NCBI RefSeq assembly: GCF_000003605.2
Contig: NW_003144377.1
Coordinates: forward strand, 1-22,982
Length of the DNA stretch: 22,982 nt
Source: Saccoglossus kowalevskii
Taxonomy: Eukaryota > Hemichordata > Enteropneusta > Harrimaniidae
Direction: 5' to 3'
How positions within the stretch are numbered: position 1 is the stretch's first letter; each line of letters begins with the position of its first letter. A program made the translations under genes and the position numbers. Below are positions 1-12,014 of this stretch, piece by piece. The notes under the pieces are model-generated. The model made no database searches, was not told where the DNA came from, and saw only the letters and a program-made list of their open reading frames with translations.

Positions 1-246
1 GAATGCTTAATTTATGATCCACTGAACATAACACAAACACACATACTAGTACAAAATGTGATGAATTGGACCTATCATTGCCATATATCACACATTATAT
101 CAACACAGCAAAAATAAGACCGCTTTGAAAAGACTCTCTTTTCGGGTCTTTACTTTGAAAATGGTACAAGTGAAGCAGTAAAACGAGAAAATGGAAGACC
201 AAAGAATCCCATTGAGAAGTGATTATGACGGAGAGGGGATAGAACA
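1..246. other. Left flank, AT-rich non-repetitive DNA, no gene seen
   Basis: This AT-rich sequence comes before the tandem array and shares no unit sequence with it. It has no open reading frame of useful length and no RNA gene that I recognise. It contains two copies of CTTTGAAAA about 30 bp apart (near 123 and 153) and one small hairpin, listed separately. The array begins abruptly near 246–247 with no obvious target-site duplication or terminal inverted repeat at the junction. It is most simply intergenic or intronic eukaryotic DNA. Confidence 0.7.
129..151 (+). other. Small inverted repeat in the left flank
   Basis: AAAGAC at 129–134 is the reverse complement of GTCTTT at 146–151, giving a 6-bp stem with an 11-nt pyrimidine-rich loop. 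Further pairing with a G-T pair could shorten the loop to about 7 nt. The CTCTTTTC in the loop faintly recalls the histone 3' end stem-loop, but the loop length and stem sequence do not fit. In AT-rich DNA a 6-bp stem may well be chance. Confidence 0.3.
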
Positions 247-1458
247 CAGAGCCTTTGCATGACCAAGATTAAAGGGCGGTGGTATATGTGTGAACTTGTA
301 TGTGCTCAGAGGCGGCGACACGACAGAGCCTATGCGTAACCAAGATTAAAGGGCGGTGGTATATGTGTGAACTTATATGTGCTCAAAGACGGCGACACGA
401 CAGAGCCTATGCGTGACCAAGATTAAAGGGCGGTGGTATATGTGTGAACTTATATGTGCTCAAAGACGGCGACACGACAGAGCCTATGCGTGACCAAGAT
501 TAAAGGGCGGTGGTATATGTGTGAACTTATATGTGCTCAAAGGCAGCGACACGACAGAGCCTATGCGTGACCAAGATTAAAGGGCGGTGGTATATGTGTG
601 AACTTATATGTGCTCAAAGACGGCGACACGACAGAGCCTATGCGTGACCAAGATTAAAGGGCGGTGGTATATGTGTGAACTTATATGTGCTCAAAGACGG
701 CGACACGACAGAGCCTATGCGTGACCAAGATTAAAGGGCGGTGGTATATGTGTGAACTTATATGTGCTCAAAGACGGCGACACGACAGAGCCTATGCGTG
801 ACCAAGATTAAAGGGTGGTGGTATATGTGTGAACTTATATGTGCTCAAAGACGGCGACACGACAGAGCCTATGCGTGACCAAGATTAAAGGGCGGTGGTA
901 TATGTGTGAACTTATATGTGCACAAAGACGGCAACACAACAGAGCCTATGCGTGACCAAGATAAAAGGGCGGTGGTATATGTGTGAATTTATATGTGCTC
1001 AAAGACGTGGACACGACAGAGCCTATGCGTGACCAAGATTAAAGGGCGGTGGTATATGTGTGAACTTATATGTGCTCAAAGGCAGCGACACGACAGAGCC
1101 TATGCGTGACCAAGATTAAAGGGCGGTGGTATATGTGTGAACTTATATGTGCTCAAAGACGGCGACACGACAGAGCCTATGCGTGACCAAGATTAAAGGG
1201 CGGTGGTATATGTGTGAACTTATATGTGCTCAAAGACGGCGACACGACAGAGCCTATGCGTGACCAAGATTAAAGGGCGGTGGTATATGTGTGAACTTAT
1301 ATGTGCACAAAGACGGCAACACAACAGAGCCTATGCGTGACCAAGATAAAAGGGCAGTGGTATATGTGTGAATTTATATGTGCTCAAAGACGGCGACACG
1401 ACAGAGCCTATGCGTGACCAAGATTAAAGGGCAGTGGTATATGTGTGAACTTATATGT

Positions 1459-2583
1459 GCTCAAAGACGGCGACACGACAGAGCCTATGCGTGACCTAGA
1501 TTAAAGGGCGGTAGTATATGTGTGAATTTATATGTGCTCAAAGACGGCGACACGACAGAGCCTATGCGTGACCAAGATTAAAGGGCGGTGGTATATGTGT
1601 GAACTTATATGTGCACAAAGACGGCGACACAACAGAGCCTATGCGTGACCAAGATAAAAGGGCGGTGGTATATGTGTGAATTTATATGTGCTCAAAGACG
1701 GCGACACGACAGAGCCTATGCGTGACCAAGATTAAAGGGCGGTGGTATATGTGTGAACTTATATGTGCTCAAAGACAGCGACACGACAGAGCCTATGCGT
1801 GACCAAGATTAAAGGGTGGTGGTATATGTGTGAACTTATATGTGCTCAAAGACGGCGACACGACAGAGCCTATGCGTGACCAAGATTAAAGGCTGGTGGT
1901 ATATGTGTGAATTTATATGTGCTCAAAGACGGCGACACGACAGAGCCTATGCATGACCAAGATTAAAGGGCGGTGGTATATGTGTGAACTTATATGTGCA
2001 CAAAGACGGCGACACAACAGAACCTATGCGTGACCAAGATAAAAGGGCAGTGGTATATGTGTGAACTTATATGTGCTCAAAAACGGCGACACAACAGAGC
2101 CTATGCGTGACCAAGATTAAAGGGTGGTGGTATATGTGTGAACTTATATGTGCTCAAAGACGGCGACACGACAGAGCATATGCGTGACCACGATTAAAGG
2201 GCGGTGGTATATGTGTGAACTTATATGTGCTCAAAGACGGCGACACGACAGAGCCTATGTGTGACCAAGATTGAAGGGCGGTGGTATATGTGTGAACTTA
2301 TATGTGCCTAAAGACGTGGACACGACAGAGCCTATGCGTGACCAAGATTAAAGGGCGGTGGTATATGTGTGAACTTATATGTGCTCAAAGACGGCGACAC
2401 GACAGAGCCTATGCGTGACCACGATTAAAGGGCGGTGGTATATGTGTGAACTTATATGTGCTCAAATGCGGCGACACGACAGAGCCTATGCGTGACCAAG
2501 ATTAAAGGGCGGTGGTATATGTGTGAACTTATATGTGCTCAAAGACGTGGACACGACAGAGCCTATGCGTGACCAAGATTAAA
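1459..2583 (+). repeat. Long duplicated block, copy 1
   Basis: An ordered string of variant units: CCTAGATT/GGTAGT, GCACAAAG, GACAGCG, GGCTGG, GCATG, AGAACC, AAAACGG, GAGCATATG/CCACG, GATTGAAGGG, GCCTAAAGACGTGG, CCACG, AAATGCGG. The same order recurs at 6006–7130, exactly 59 units later (+4 bp for the TTAT insertion). The part from 1767 to 2382 recurs a third time at 16939. The rare GATTGAAGGG and GCCTAAAG markers occur only in these three places. Confidence 0.85.
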
Positions 2584-2598
2584 GAGCGGTGGTATATC

Positions 2599-3426
2599 TG
2601 TGAACTTATATGTGCTCAAAGACGGCGACACGACAGAGCCTATGCGTGACCAAGATTAAAGGGCGGTGGTATATGTGTGAACTTATATGTGCTCAAAGAC
2701 GGCGACACGACAGAGACTATGCGTGACCAAGATTAAAGGGCGGTGGTATATGTGTGAACTTATATGTGCTCAAAGACGGCGACACGACAGAGCCTATGCG
2801 TGACCAAGACTAAAGGGCGGTGGTATATGTGTGAACTTATATGTGCTCAAAGACGGCGACACGACAGAGCCTATGCGTGACCAAGATTAAAGGGCGGTGG
2901 TATATGTGTGAACTTATATGTGCTCAAAGACGGCGACACGACAGAGCCTATGCGTGACCAAGATTAAAGGGCGGTGGTATATGTGTGAACTTATATGTGC
3001 ACAAAGACGGCAACACAACAGAGCCTATGCGTGACCAAGATAAAAGGGCAGTGGTATATGTGTGAATTTATATGTGCTCAAAGACGGCGACACGACAGAG
3101 CCTATGCGTGACCAAGATTAAAGGGCGGTGGTATATGTGTGAACTTATATGTGCTCAAAGACGGCGACACGACAGAGCATATGCGTGACCACGATTAAAG
3201 GGCGGTGGTATATGTGTGAATTTATATGTGCTCAAAGACGGCGACACGACAGAGCCTATGCGTGACCAAGATTAAAGGGCGGTGGTATATGTGTGAACTT
3301 ATATGTGCTCAAAGACGGCGACACGACAGAGCATATGCGTGACCACGATTAAAGGGCGGTGGTATATGTGTGAACTTATATGTGCTCAAATGCGGCGACA
3401 CGACAGAGCCTATGCGTGACCAAGAT
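2599..3426 (+). repeat. 828-bp block, copy 1 of an identical pair
   Basis: Compared line by line, this block is identical to 18079–18906, 15,480 bp downstream (201 units plus 3 bp of indels between them). It includes the rare markers GAGACTATG (2714) and CAAGACTAAAG (2805). The unit before it in each copy (AAAGAGCGG with ATATCTGTG) is also shared, but the downstream copy has one extra plain unit between that and the block, so a one-unit gain or loss occurred there. Confidence 0.9.
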
Positions 3427-4100
3427 TAAAGGGCGGTGGTATATGTGTGAACTTATATGTGCTCAAAGACGTGGACACGACAGAGCCTATGCGTGACCAA
3501 GATTAAAGGGCGGTGGTATATGTGTGAACTTATTTATATGTGCTCAAAGGCAGCGACACGACAAAGCCTATGCGTGACCAAGATTAAAGGGCGGTGGTAT
3601 ACGTGTGAACTTATATGTGCTCAAAGACGGCGACACGACAGAGCCTATGCGTGACCACGATTAAAGGGCGGTGGTATATGTGTGAACTTATATGTGCTCA
3701 AATGCGGCGACACGTCAGAGCCTATGCGTGACCAAGATTAAAGGGCGGTGGTATATGTGTGAACTTATATGTGCTCAAAGACGTGGACACGACAGAGCCT
3801 ATGCGTGACCAAGATTAAAGGGCGGTGGTATATGTGTGAACTTATATGTGCTCAAAAACGGCGACACGACAGAGCCTATGCGTGACCAAGATTAAAGGGC
3901 GGTGGTATATGTGTGAACTTATATGTGCTCAAAGACGGCGACACGACAGAGCCTATGCGTGACCAAGATTAAAGGGCGGTGGTATATGTGTGAACTTATA
4001 TGTGCTCAAAGACGGCGACACGACAGAGCCTATGTGTGACCAAGATTAAAGGGCGTTGGTATATGTGTGAACTTATATGTGCTCAAAGACGTGGACACGA
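2999..4100 (+). repeat. 1.1-kb duplicated block, copy 1
   Basis: Shares unit order with 12015–13105, 117 units later. Diagnostic pairs are the ACAAAGCC in a GGCAGCG unit (3561) and CACGTCAGAG in an AAATGCGG unit (3711). This copy alone has the TTAT duplication at 3530–3537, so that insertion arose after the copies separated. It overlaps the identical 828-bp block, so the same source segment has been copied to two places. Confidence 0.8.
3530..3537 (+). repeat. TTAT tandem duplication inside one unit
   Basis: GAACTTATATG has become GAACTTATTTATATG, a 4-bp duplication that makes this unit 81 bp. It is absent from the paralogous unit near 12545. It shifts the reading frame and alone explains why an open frame of 65 codons (3457–3654) exists here. 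Confidence 0.9.
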
Positions 4101-6005
4101 CAGAGCATATGCGTGACCACGATTAAAGGGCGGTGGTATATGTGTGAACTTATATGTGCTCAAATGCGGCGACACGACAGAGCCTATGCGTGACCAAGAT
4201 TAAAGGGCGGTGGTATATGAGTGAACTTATATGTGCTCAAAGACGTGGACACGACAGAGCCTATGCGTGACCAAGATTAAAGGGCGGTGGTATATGTGTG
4301 AACTTATATGTGCTCAAAGGCAGCGACACGACAGAGCCTATGCGTGACCAAGATTAAAGGGCGGTGGTATATGTGTGAACTTATATGTGCTCAAAGACGG
4401 CGACACGACAGAGCCTATGCGTGACCACGATTAAAGGGCGGTGGTATATGTGTGAACTTATATGTGCTCAAATGCGGCGACATGACAGAGCCTATGCGTG
4501 ACCAAGATTAAAGGGCGGTGGTATATGTGTGAACTTATATGTGCTCAAAGACGGCAACACGACAGAGCCTATGCGTGACCAAGATTAAAGGGCGGTGGTA
4601 TATGTGTGAACTTATATGTGCTCAAAGACGGCGACACGACAGAGCCTATGCGTGACCAAGATTAAAGGGCGGTGGTATATGTGTGAACTTATATGTGCTC
4701 AAAGACGGCGACACGACAGAGCCTATGCGTGACCTAGATTAAAGGGCGGTAGTATATGTGTGAATTTATATGTGCTCAAAGACGGCGACACGACAGAGCC
4801 TATGCGTGACCAAGATTAAAGGGCGGTGGTATATGTGTGAACTTATATGTGCTCAAAGACGGCGACACGACAGAGCCTATGCGTGACCAAGATTAAAGGG
4901 CGGTGGTATATGTGTGAACTTATATGTGCTCAAAGACGGCGACACGACAGAGCCTATGCGTGACCAAGATTAAAGGGCGGTGGTATATGTGTGAACTTAT
5001 ATGTGCTCAAAGACGGCGACACGACAGAGCATATGCGTGACCACGATTAAAGGGCGGTGGTATATGTGTGAACTTATATGTGCTCAAATGCGGCGACACG
5101 ACAGAGCCTATGCGTGAACAAGATTAAAGGGCGGTGGTATATGTGTGAACTTATATGTGCTCAAAGACGTGGACACAACAGAGCCTATGCGTGACCAAGA
5201 TTAAAGGGCGGTGGTATATGTGTGAACTTATATGTGCTCAAAGGCAGCGACACGACAGAGCCTATGCGTGACCAAGATTAAAGGGCGGTGGTATATGTGT
5301 GAACTTATATGTGCTCAAAGACGGCGACACGACAGAGCCTATGCGTGACCACGATTAAAGGGCGGTGGTATATGTGTGAACTTATATGTGCTCAAATGCG
5401 GCGACACGACAGAGCCTATGCGTGACCAAGATTAAAGGGCGGTGGTATATGTGTGAACTTATATGTGCACAAAGACGGCGACACAACAGAACCTATGCGT
5501 GACCAAGATAAAAGGGCAGTGGTATATGTGTGAACTTATATGTGCTCAAAGACGTGGACACGACAGAGCCTATGCGTGACCAAGATTAAAGGGCGGTGGT
5601 ATATGTGTGAACTTATATGTGCTCAAAAACGGCGACACAACAGAGCCTATGCGTGACCAAGATTAAAGGGTGGTGGTATATGTGTGAACTTATATGTGCT
5701 CAAAGACGGCGACACGACAGAGCATATGCGTGACCACGATTAAAGGGCGGTGGTATATGTGTGAACTTATATGTGCTCAAATGCGGCGACATGACAGAGC
5801 CTATGCGTGACCAAGATTAAAGGGCGGTGGTATATGTGTGAACTTATATGTGCTCAAAGACGGCGACACGACAGAGCCTATGCGTGACCAAGATTAAAGG
5901 GCGGTGGTATATGTGTGAACTTATATGTGCTCAAAGACGGCGACACGACAGAGCCTATGCGTGACCAAGATTAAAGGGCGGTGGTATATGTGTGAACTTA
6001 TATGT

Positions 6006-7130
6006 GCTCAAAGACGGCGACACGACAGAGCCTATGCGTGACCTAGATTAAAGGGCGGTAGTATATGTGTGAATTTATATGTGCTCAAAGACGGCGACAC
6101 GACAGAGCCTATGCGTGACCAAGATTAAAGGGCGGTGGTATATGTGTGAACTTATATGTGCACAAAGACGGCGACACAACAGAGCCTATGCGTGACCAAG
6201 ATAAAAGGGCGGTGGTATATGTGTGAATTTATATGTGCTCAAAGACGGCGACACGACAGATCCTATGCGTGACCAAGATTAAAGGGCGGTGGTATATGTG
6301 TGAACTTATATGTGCTCAAAGACGGCGACACGACAGAGCCTATGCGTGACCAAGATTAAAGGGTGGTGGTATATGTGTGAACTTATATGTGCTCAAAGAC
6401 GGCGACACGACAGAGCCTATGCGTGACCAAGATTAAAGGCTGGTGGTATATGTGTGAATTTATATGTGCTCAAAGACGGCGACACGACAGAGCCTATGCA
6501 TGACCAAGATTAAAGGGCGGTGGTATATGTGTGAACTTATATGTGCACAAAGACGGCGACACAACAGAACCTATGCGTGACCAAGATAAAAGGGCAGTGG
6601 TATATGTGTGAACTTATATGTGCTCAAAAACGGCGACACAACAGAGCCTATGTGTGACCAAGATTAAAGGGTGGTGGTATATGTGTGAACTTATATGTGC
6701 TCAAAGACGGCGACACGACAGAGCATATGCGTGACCACGATTAATGGGCGGTGGTATATGTGTGAACTTATATGTGCTCAAAGACGGCGACACGACAGAG
6801 CCTATGTGTGACCAAGATTGAAGGGCGGTGGTATATGTGTGAACTTATATGTGCCTAAAGACGTGGACACGACAGAGCCTATGCGTGACCAAGATTAAAG
6901 GGCGGTGGTATATGTGTGAACTTATATGTGCTCAAAGACGGCGACACGACAGAGCCTATGCGTGACCACGATTAAAGGGCGGTGGTATATGTGTGAACTT
7001 ATATGTGCTCAAATGCGGCGACACGACAGAGCCTATGCGTGACCAAGATTAAAGGGCGGTGGTATATGTGTGAACTTATATGTGCTCAAAGACGTGGACA
7101 CGACAGAGCCTATGCGTGACCAAGATTAAA
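6006..7130 (+). repeat. Long duplicated block, copy 2
   Basis: Matches 1459–2583 in unit order and rare markers. It has a handful of private changes: ACAGATCC near 6258, GACGGCG instead of GACAGCG at 6314, TGTG in the AAAACGG unit, and TTAATGGG near 6742. Confidence 0.85.
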
Positions 7131-7160
7131 GGGCGGTGGTATATGTGTGAACTTATATGT

Positions 7161-7622
7161 GCTCAAAAACGGCGACACAACAGAGCCTATGCATGACCAA
7201 GATTAAAGAGCGGTGGTATATGTGTGAACTTATATGTGCTCAAAGACGGCGACACGACAGAGCCTATGCGTGACCAAGATTAAACGGCGGTGGTATATGT
7301 GTGAACTTATGTGTGCTCAAAGACGGTGACACGACAGAGCCTATGTGTGACCAAGATTAAAGGGCGGTGGTATATGTGTGAACTTATATGTGCTCAAAGA
7401 CGTGGACACGACAGAGCCTATGCGTGACCAAGATTAAAGGGCGGTGGTATATGTGTGAACTTAAATGTGCTCAAAGACGTGGACACGACAGAGCCTATGC
7501 GTGACCAAGATTAAAGGGCGGTGGTATATGTGTGAACTTATATGTGCTCAAAGACGGCGACACGACAGAGCCTATGCGTGACCAAGATTAAAGGGTGGTG
7601 GTATATGTGTGAACTTATATGT
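7161..7622 (+). repeat. Six-unit cassette, copy 1 of 4
   Basis: Ordered units: AAAACGGCGACACAAC/GCATG/AAAGAGCGG; a unit ending CTTATGTGTGC; a TGTG unit; two GACGTGG units; a GGGTGG unit. The same six-unit order recurs at 10164, 13165 and 19634. This copy has private AAACGGCGG, GGTGACAC and CTTAAATG. Confidence 0.8.
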
Positions 7623-7699
7623 GCTCAAAGACGGCGACACGACAGAGCCTATGTGTGACCAAGATTAAAGGGCGGTGGTATATGTGTGAACTTATATGT

Positions 7700-9008
7700 G
7701 CTCAAAGGCGTCGACACGACAGAGCCTATGCATGACCAAGATTAAAGGGCGGTGGTATATGTGTGAACTTATATGTGCTCAAAGACGGCGACACAACAGA
7801 GCCTATGCGTGACCAAGATTAAAGCGCGGTGGTATATGTGTGAACTTATATGTGCTCAAAGACGGCGACACGACAGAGCCTATGTGTGACCAAGATTAAA
7901 GGGCGGTGGTATATGTGTGAACTTATATGTGCTCAAAGGCGTCGACACGACAGAGCCTATGCATGACCAAGATTAAAGGGCGGTGGTATATGTGTGAACT
8001 TATATGTGCTCAAAGGCGGCGACACGACAGAGCCTATGCATGACCAAGATTAAAGGGCGGTGGTATATGTGTGAACTTATATGTGCTCAAAGACGGCGAC
8101 ACAACAGAGCCTATGCGTGACCAAGATTAAAGCGCGGTGGTATATGTGTGAACTTATATGTGCTCAAAGACGGCGACACGACAGAGCCTATGAGTGACCA
8201 AGATTAAAGGGCGGTGGTATATGTGTGAACTTATATGTGCTCAAAGGCGTCGACACGACAGAGCCTATGCATGACCAAGATTAAAGGGCGGTGGTATATG
8301 TGTGAACTTATATGTGCTCAAAGACGGCGACACGACAGAGCCTATGCGTGACCAAGATTAAAGCGCGGTGGTATATGTGTGAACTTATATGTGCTCAAAG
8401 ACGGCGACACGACAGAGCCTATGTGTGACCAAGATTAAAGGGCGGTCGTATATGTGTGAACTTATATGTGCTCAAAGGCGGCGACATGACAGAGACTATG
8501 CATGACCAAGATTAAAGGGCGGTGGTATATGTGTGAACTTATATGTGCTCAAAGGCGGCGACACGACAGAGCCTATGTGTGACCAAGATTAAAGGGCGGT
8601 GGTATATGTGTGAACTTATATGTGCTCAAAGGCGGCGACACGACAGAGCCTATGCATGACCAAGATTAAAGGGCGGTGGTATATGTGTGAACTTATATGT
8701 GCTCAAAGGCGGCGACACGGCAGAGCCTATGCATGACCAAGATTAAAGGGCGGTGGTATATGTGTGAACTTATATGTGCTCAAAAACGGCGACACGACAG
8801 AGCCTATGCGTGACCAAGATTAAAGGGCGGTGGTATATGTGTGAACTTATATGTGCTCAAAGACGGCGACATGACAGAGCCTATGCGTGACCAAGATTAA
8901 AGGGCGGTGGTATATGTGTGAACTTATATGTGCTCAAAGACGGCGACACGACAGAGCCTATGTGTGACCAAGATTAAAGGGCGGTGGTATATGTGTGAAC
9001 TTATATGT
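7700..9008 (+). repeat. Type II domain 1 of the array
   Basis: This run of 17 units is marked by GGCGGCG or GGCGTCG in place of GACGGCG, and by GCATG or TGTG in place of GCGTG. GGCGTCGAC units start at 7700, 7931 and 8239. They are interleaved with AAAGCGCGG units, which suggests a short three- to four-unit sub-periodicity. It follows a unit with GGGTGG and a unit with TGTG, the same lead-in seen before the other two type II domains. It ends sharply at 9009, where an AAATGCGG unit resumes type I. Confidence 0.8.
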
Positions 9009-9430
9009 GCTCAAATGCGGCGACACGACAGAGCCTATGCGTGACCAAGATTAAAGGGCGGTGGTATATGTGTGAACTTATATGTGCTCAAAGACGTGGA
9101 CACGACAGAGCCTATGCGTGACCAAGATTAAAGGGCGGTGGTATATGTGTGAACTTATATGTGCTCAAAGGCAGCGACACGACAGAGCCTATGCGTGACC
9201 AAGATTAAAGGGCGGTGGTATATGTGTGAACTTATATGTGCTCAAAGACGGCGACACGACAGAGCCTATGCGTGACCACGATTAAAGGGCGGTGGTATAT
9301 GTGTGAACTTATATGTGCTCAAATGCGGCGACACGACAGAGCCTATGCGTGACCAAGATTAAAGGGCGGTGGTATATGTGTGAACTTATATGTGCACAAA
9401 GACGGCGACACAACAGAACCTATGCGTGAC

Positions 9431-10625
9431 CAAGATAAAAGGGCAGTGGTATATGTGTGAACTTATATGTGCTCAAAGACGTGGACACGACAGAGCCTAT
9501 GCGTGACCAAGATTAAAGGGCGGTGGTATATGTGTGAACTTATATGTGCTCAAAAACGGCGACACAACAGAGCCTATGCGTGACCAAGATTAAAGGGTGG
9601 TGGTATATGTGTGAACTTATATGTGCTCAAAGACGGCGACACGACAGAGCATATGCGTGACCACGATTAAAGGGCGGTGGTATATGTGTGAACTTATATG
9701 TGCTCAAAGACGGCGACACGACAGAGCCTATGTGTGACCAAGATTAAAGGGCGGTGGTATATGTGTGAACTTATATGTGCTCAAAGACGTGGACACGACA
9801 GAGCCTATGCGTGACCAAGATTAAAGGGCGGTGGTATATGTGTGAACTTATATGTGCTCAAAGGCAGCGACACGACAGAGCCTATGCATGACCAAGATTA
9901 AAGGGCGGTGGTATATGTGTGAACTTATATGTGCTCAAAGACGGCGACACGACAGAGCCTATGCGTGACCACGATTAAAGGGCGGTGGTATATGTGTGAA
10001 CTTATATGTGCTCAAATGCGGCGACACGACAGAGCCTATGCGTGACCAAGATTAAAGGGCGGTGGTATATGTGTGAACTTATATGTGCTCAAAGACGTGG
10101 ACACGACAGAGCCTATGCGTGACCAAGATTAAAGGGCGGTGGTATATGTGTGAACTTATATGTGCTCAAAAACGGCGACACAACAGAGCCTATGCATGAC
10201 CAAGATTAAAGAGCGGTGGTATATGTGTGAACTTATATGTGCTCAAAGACGGCGACACGACAGAGCCTATGCGTGACCAATATTAAAGGGCGGTGGTATA
10301 TGTGTGAACTTATGTGTGCTCAAAGACGGCGACACGCCAGAGCCTATGTGTGACCAAGATTAAAGGGCAGTGGTATATGTGTGAACTTATATGTGCTCAA
10401 AGACGTGGACACGACAGAGCCTATGCGTGACCAAGATTAAAAGGCGGTGGTATATGTGTGAACTTATATGTGCTCAAAGACGTGGACACGACAGAGCCTA
10501 TGCGTGACCAAGATTAAAGGGCGGTGGTATATGTGTGAACTTATATGTGCTCAAAGACGGCGACACGACAGAGCCTATGCGTGACCAAGATTAAAGGGTG
10601 GTGGTATATGTGTGAACTTATATGT
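9431..10625 (+). repeat. 1.2-kb duplicated block, copy 1
   Basis: Matches 18901–20095 at a constant offset of 9470 bp (123 units, minus 1 bp of net indels). The two share rare markers CCAATATTAAAGG (10278), CTTATGTGTGC (10306), CACGCCAGAG and GATTAAAAGG. There are a few differences, for example in the unit near 9943, which is GACGGCG here and GGCGGCAAC/GAGCAT in the other copy. Confidence 0.85.
10164..10625 (+). repeat. Six-unit cassette, copy 2 of 4
   Basis: Exactly 39 units (3003 bp) after copy 1. It carries CCAATATTAAAGG, CACGCCAGAG and GATTAAAAGG, shared with copy 4. It is the only copy not followed by the TGTG unit and a type II domain. An AAAACGG unit follows instead. Confidence 0.8.
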
Positions 10626-12014
10626 GCTCAAAAACGGCGACACGACAGAGCCTATGCATGACCAAGATTAAAGGGCGGTGGTATATGTGTGAACTTATAT
10701 GTGCTCAAAGACGGCGACACGAACAGAGCCTATGCGTGACCAAGATTAAAGGGCGGTGGTATATGTGTGAACTTATATGTGCTCAAAGACGGCGACACGA
10801 CAGAGCCTATGCGTGACCACGATTAAAGGGCGGTGGTATATGTGTGAACTTATATGTGCTCAAATGCGGCGACACGACAGAGCCTATGCGTGACCAAGAT
10901 TAAAGGGCGGTGGTATATGTGTGAACTTATATGTGCTCAAAGACGGCGACACGACAGAGCCTATGCGTGACCAAGATTAAAGGGCGGTGGTATATGTGTG
11001 AACTTATATGTGCTCAAAGACGGCGACACGACAGAGCCTATGCGTGACCTAGATTAAAGGGCGGTAGTATATGTGTGAACTTATATGTGCTCAAAGACGG
11101 CGACACGACAGAGCCTATGCGTGACCAAGATTAAAGGGCGGTGGTATATGTGTGAACTTATATGTGCACAAAGACGGCGACACAACAGAGCCTATGCGTG
11201 ACCAAGATAAAAGGGCGGTGGTATATGTGTGAATTTATATGTGCTCAAAGACGGCGACACGACAGAGCCTATGCGTGACCAAGATTAAAGGGCGGTGGTA
11301 TATGTGTGAACTTATATGTGCTCAAAAACGGCGACACAACAGAGCCTATGCGTGACCAAGATTTAAAGGGTGGTGGTATATGTGTGAACTTATATGTGCT
11401 CAAAGACGGCGACACGACAGAGCATATGCGTGACCACGATTAAAGGGCGGTGGTATATGTGTGAACTTATATGTGCTCAAAGACGGCGACACGACAGAGC
11501 CTATGCGTGACCAAGATCTAAAGGGCGGTGGTATATGTGTGAACTTATATGTGCTCAAAGACGGCGACACGACAGAGCCTATGCGTGACCAAGATTAAAG
11601 GGCGGTGGTATATGTGTGAACTTATATGTGCTCAAAGGCAGCGACACGACAGAGCCTATGCGTGACCAAGATTAAAGGGCGGTGGTATATGTGTGAACTT
11701 ATATGTGCTCAAAGACGGCGACACGACAGAGCCTATGCGTGACCAAGATTAAAGGGCGGTGGTATATGTGTGAACTTATATGTGCTCAAAGACGGCGACA
11801 CGACAGAGCCTATGCGTGACCAAGATTAAAGGGCGGTGGTATATGTGTGAACTTATATGTGCTCAAAGACGGCGACACGACAGAGCCTATGCGTGACCAA
11901 GATTAAAGGGTGGTGGTATATGTGTGAACTTATATGTGCTCAAAGACGGCGACACGACAGAGCCTATGCGTGACCAAGATTAAAGGGCGGTGGTATATGT
12001 GTGAACTTATATGT

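Larger units (their letters stand above)
247..7699 (+). repeat. Type I domain 1 of the array
   Basis: Most units here carry GACGGCG and GCGTGACC. They are interspersed with recurring named variants: GACGTGGAC; AAGGCAGCGAC; AAATGCGGCGAC; GAGCATATGCGTGACCACG; a GCACAAAG unit with GATAAAAGGG; AAAACGGCGACACAAC; and a CCTAGATT unit with GGTAGT. The first one and a half units (247–380) are the exception. They carry GCATG and GGCGGCG like the type II family, plus private changes (GCCTTTGC, CTCAGAGG, GCGTAACC), as expected for a poorly homogenised array end. Confidence 0.85.

Noticed and set aside
129..151. Histone mRNA 3' stem-loop
   Set aside because: The CTCTTTTC core is reminiscent, but the loop is 7–11 nt rather than 4, the stem sequence differs and there is no histone ORF upstream in the window.
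3457..3654. 65-codon open frame in the array
   Set aside because: It exists only because the TTAT duplication resets the frame. The peptide is the translated satellite unit, with a cysteine-rich look that is incidental.
10622..10816. 64-codon open frame in the array
   Set aside because: Created by one inserted A near 10722. No ribosomal or splice context.
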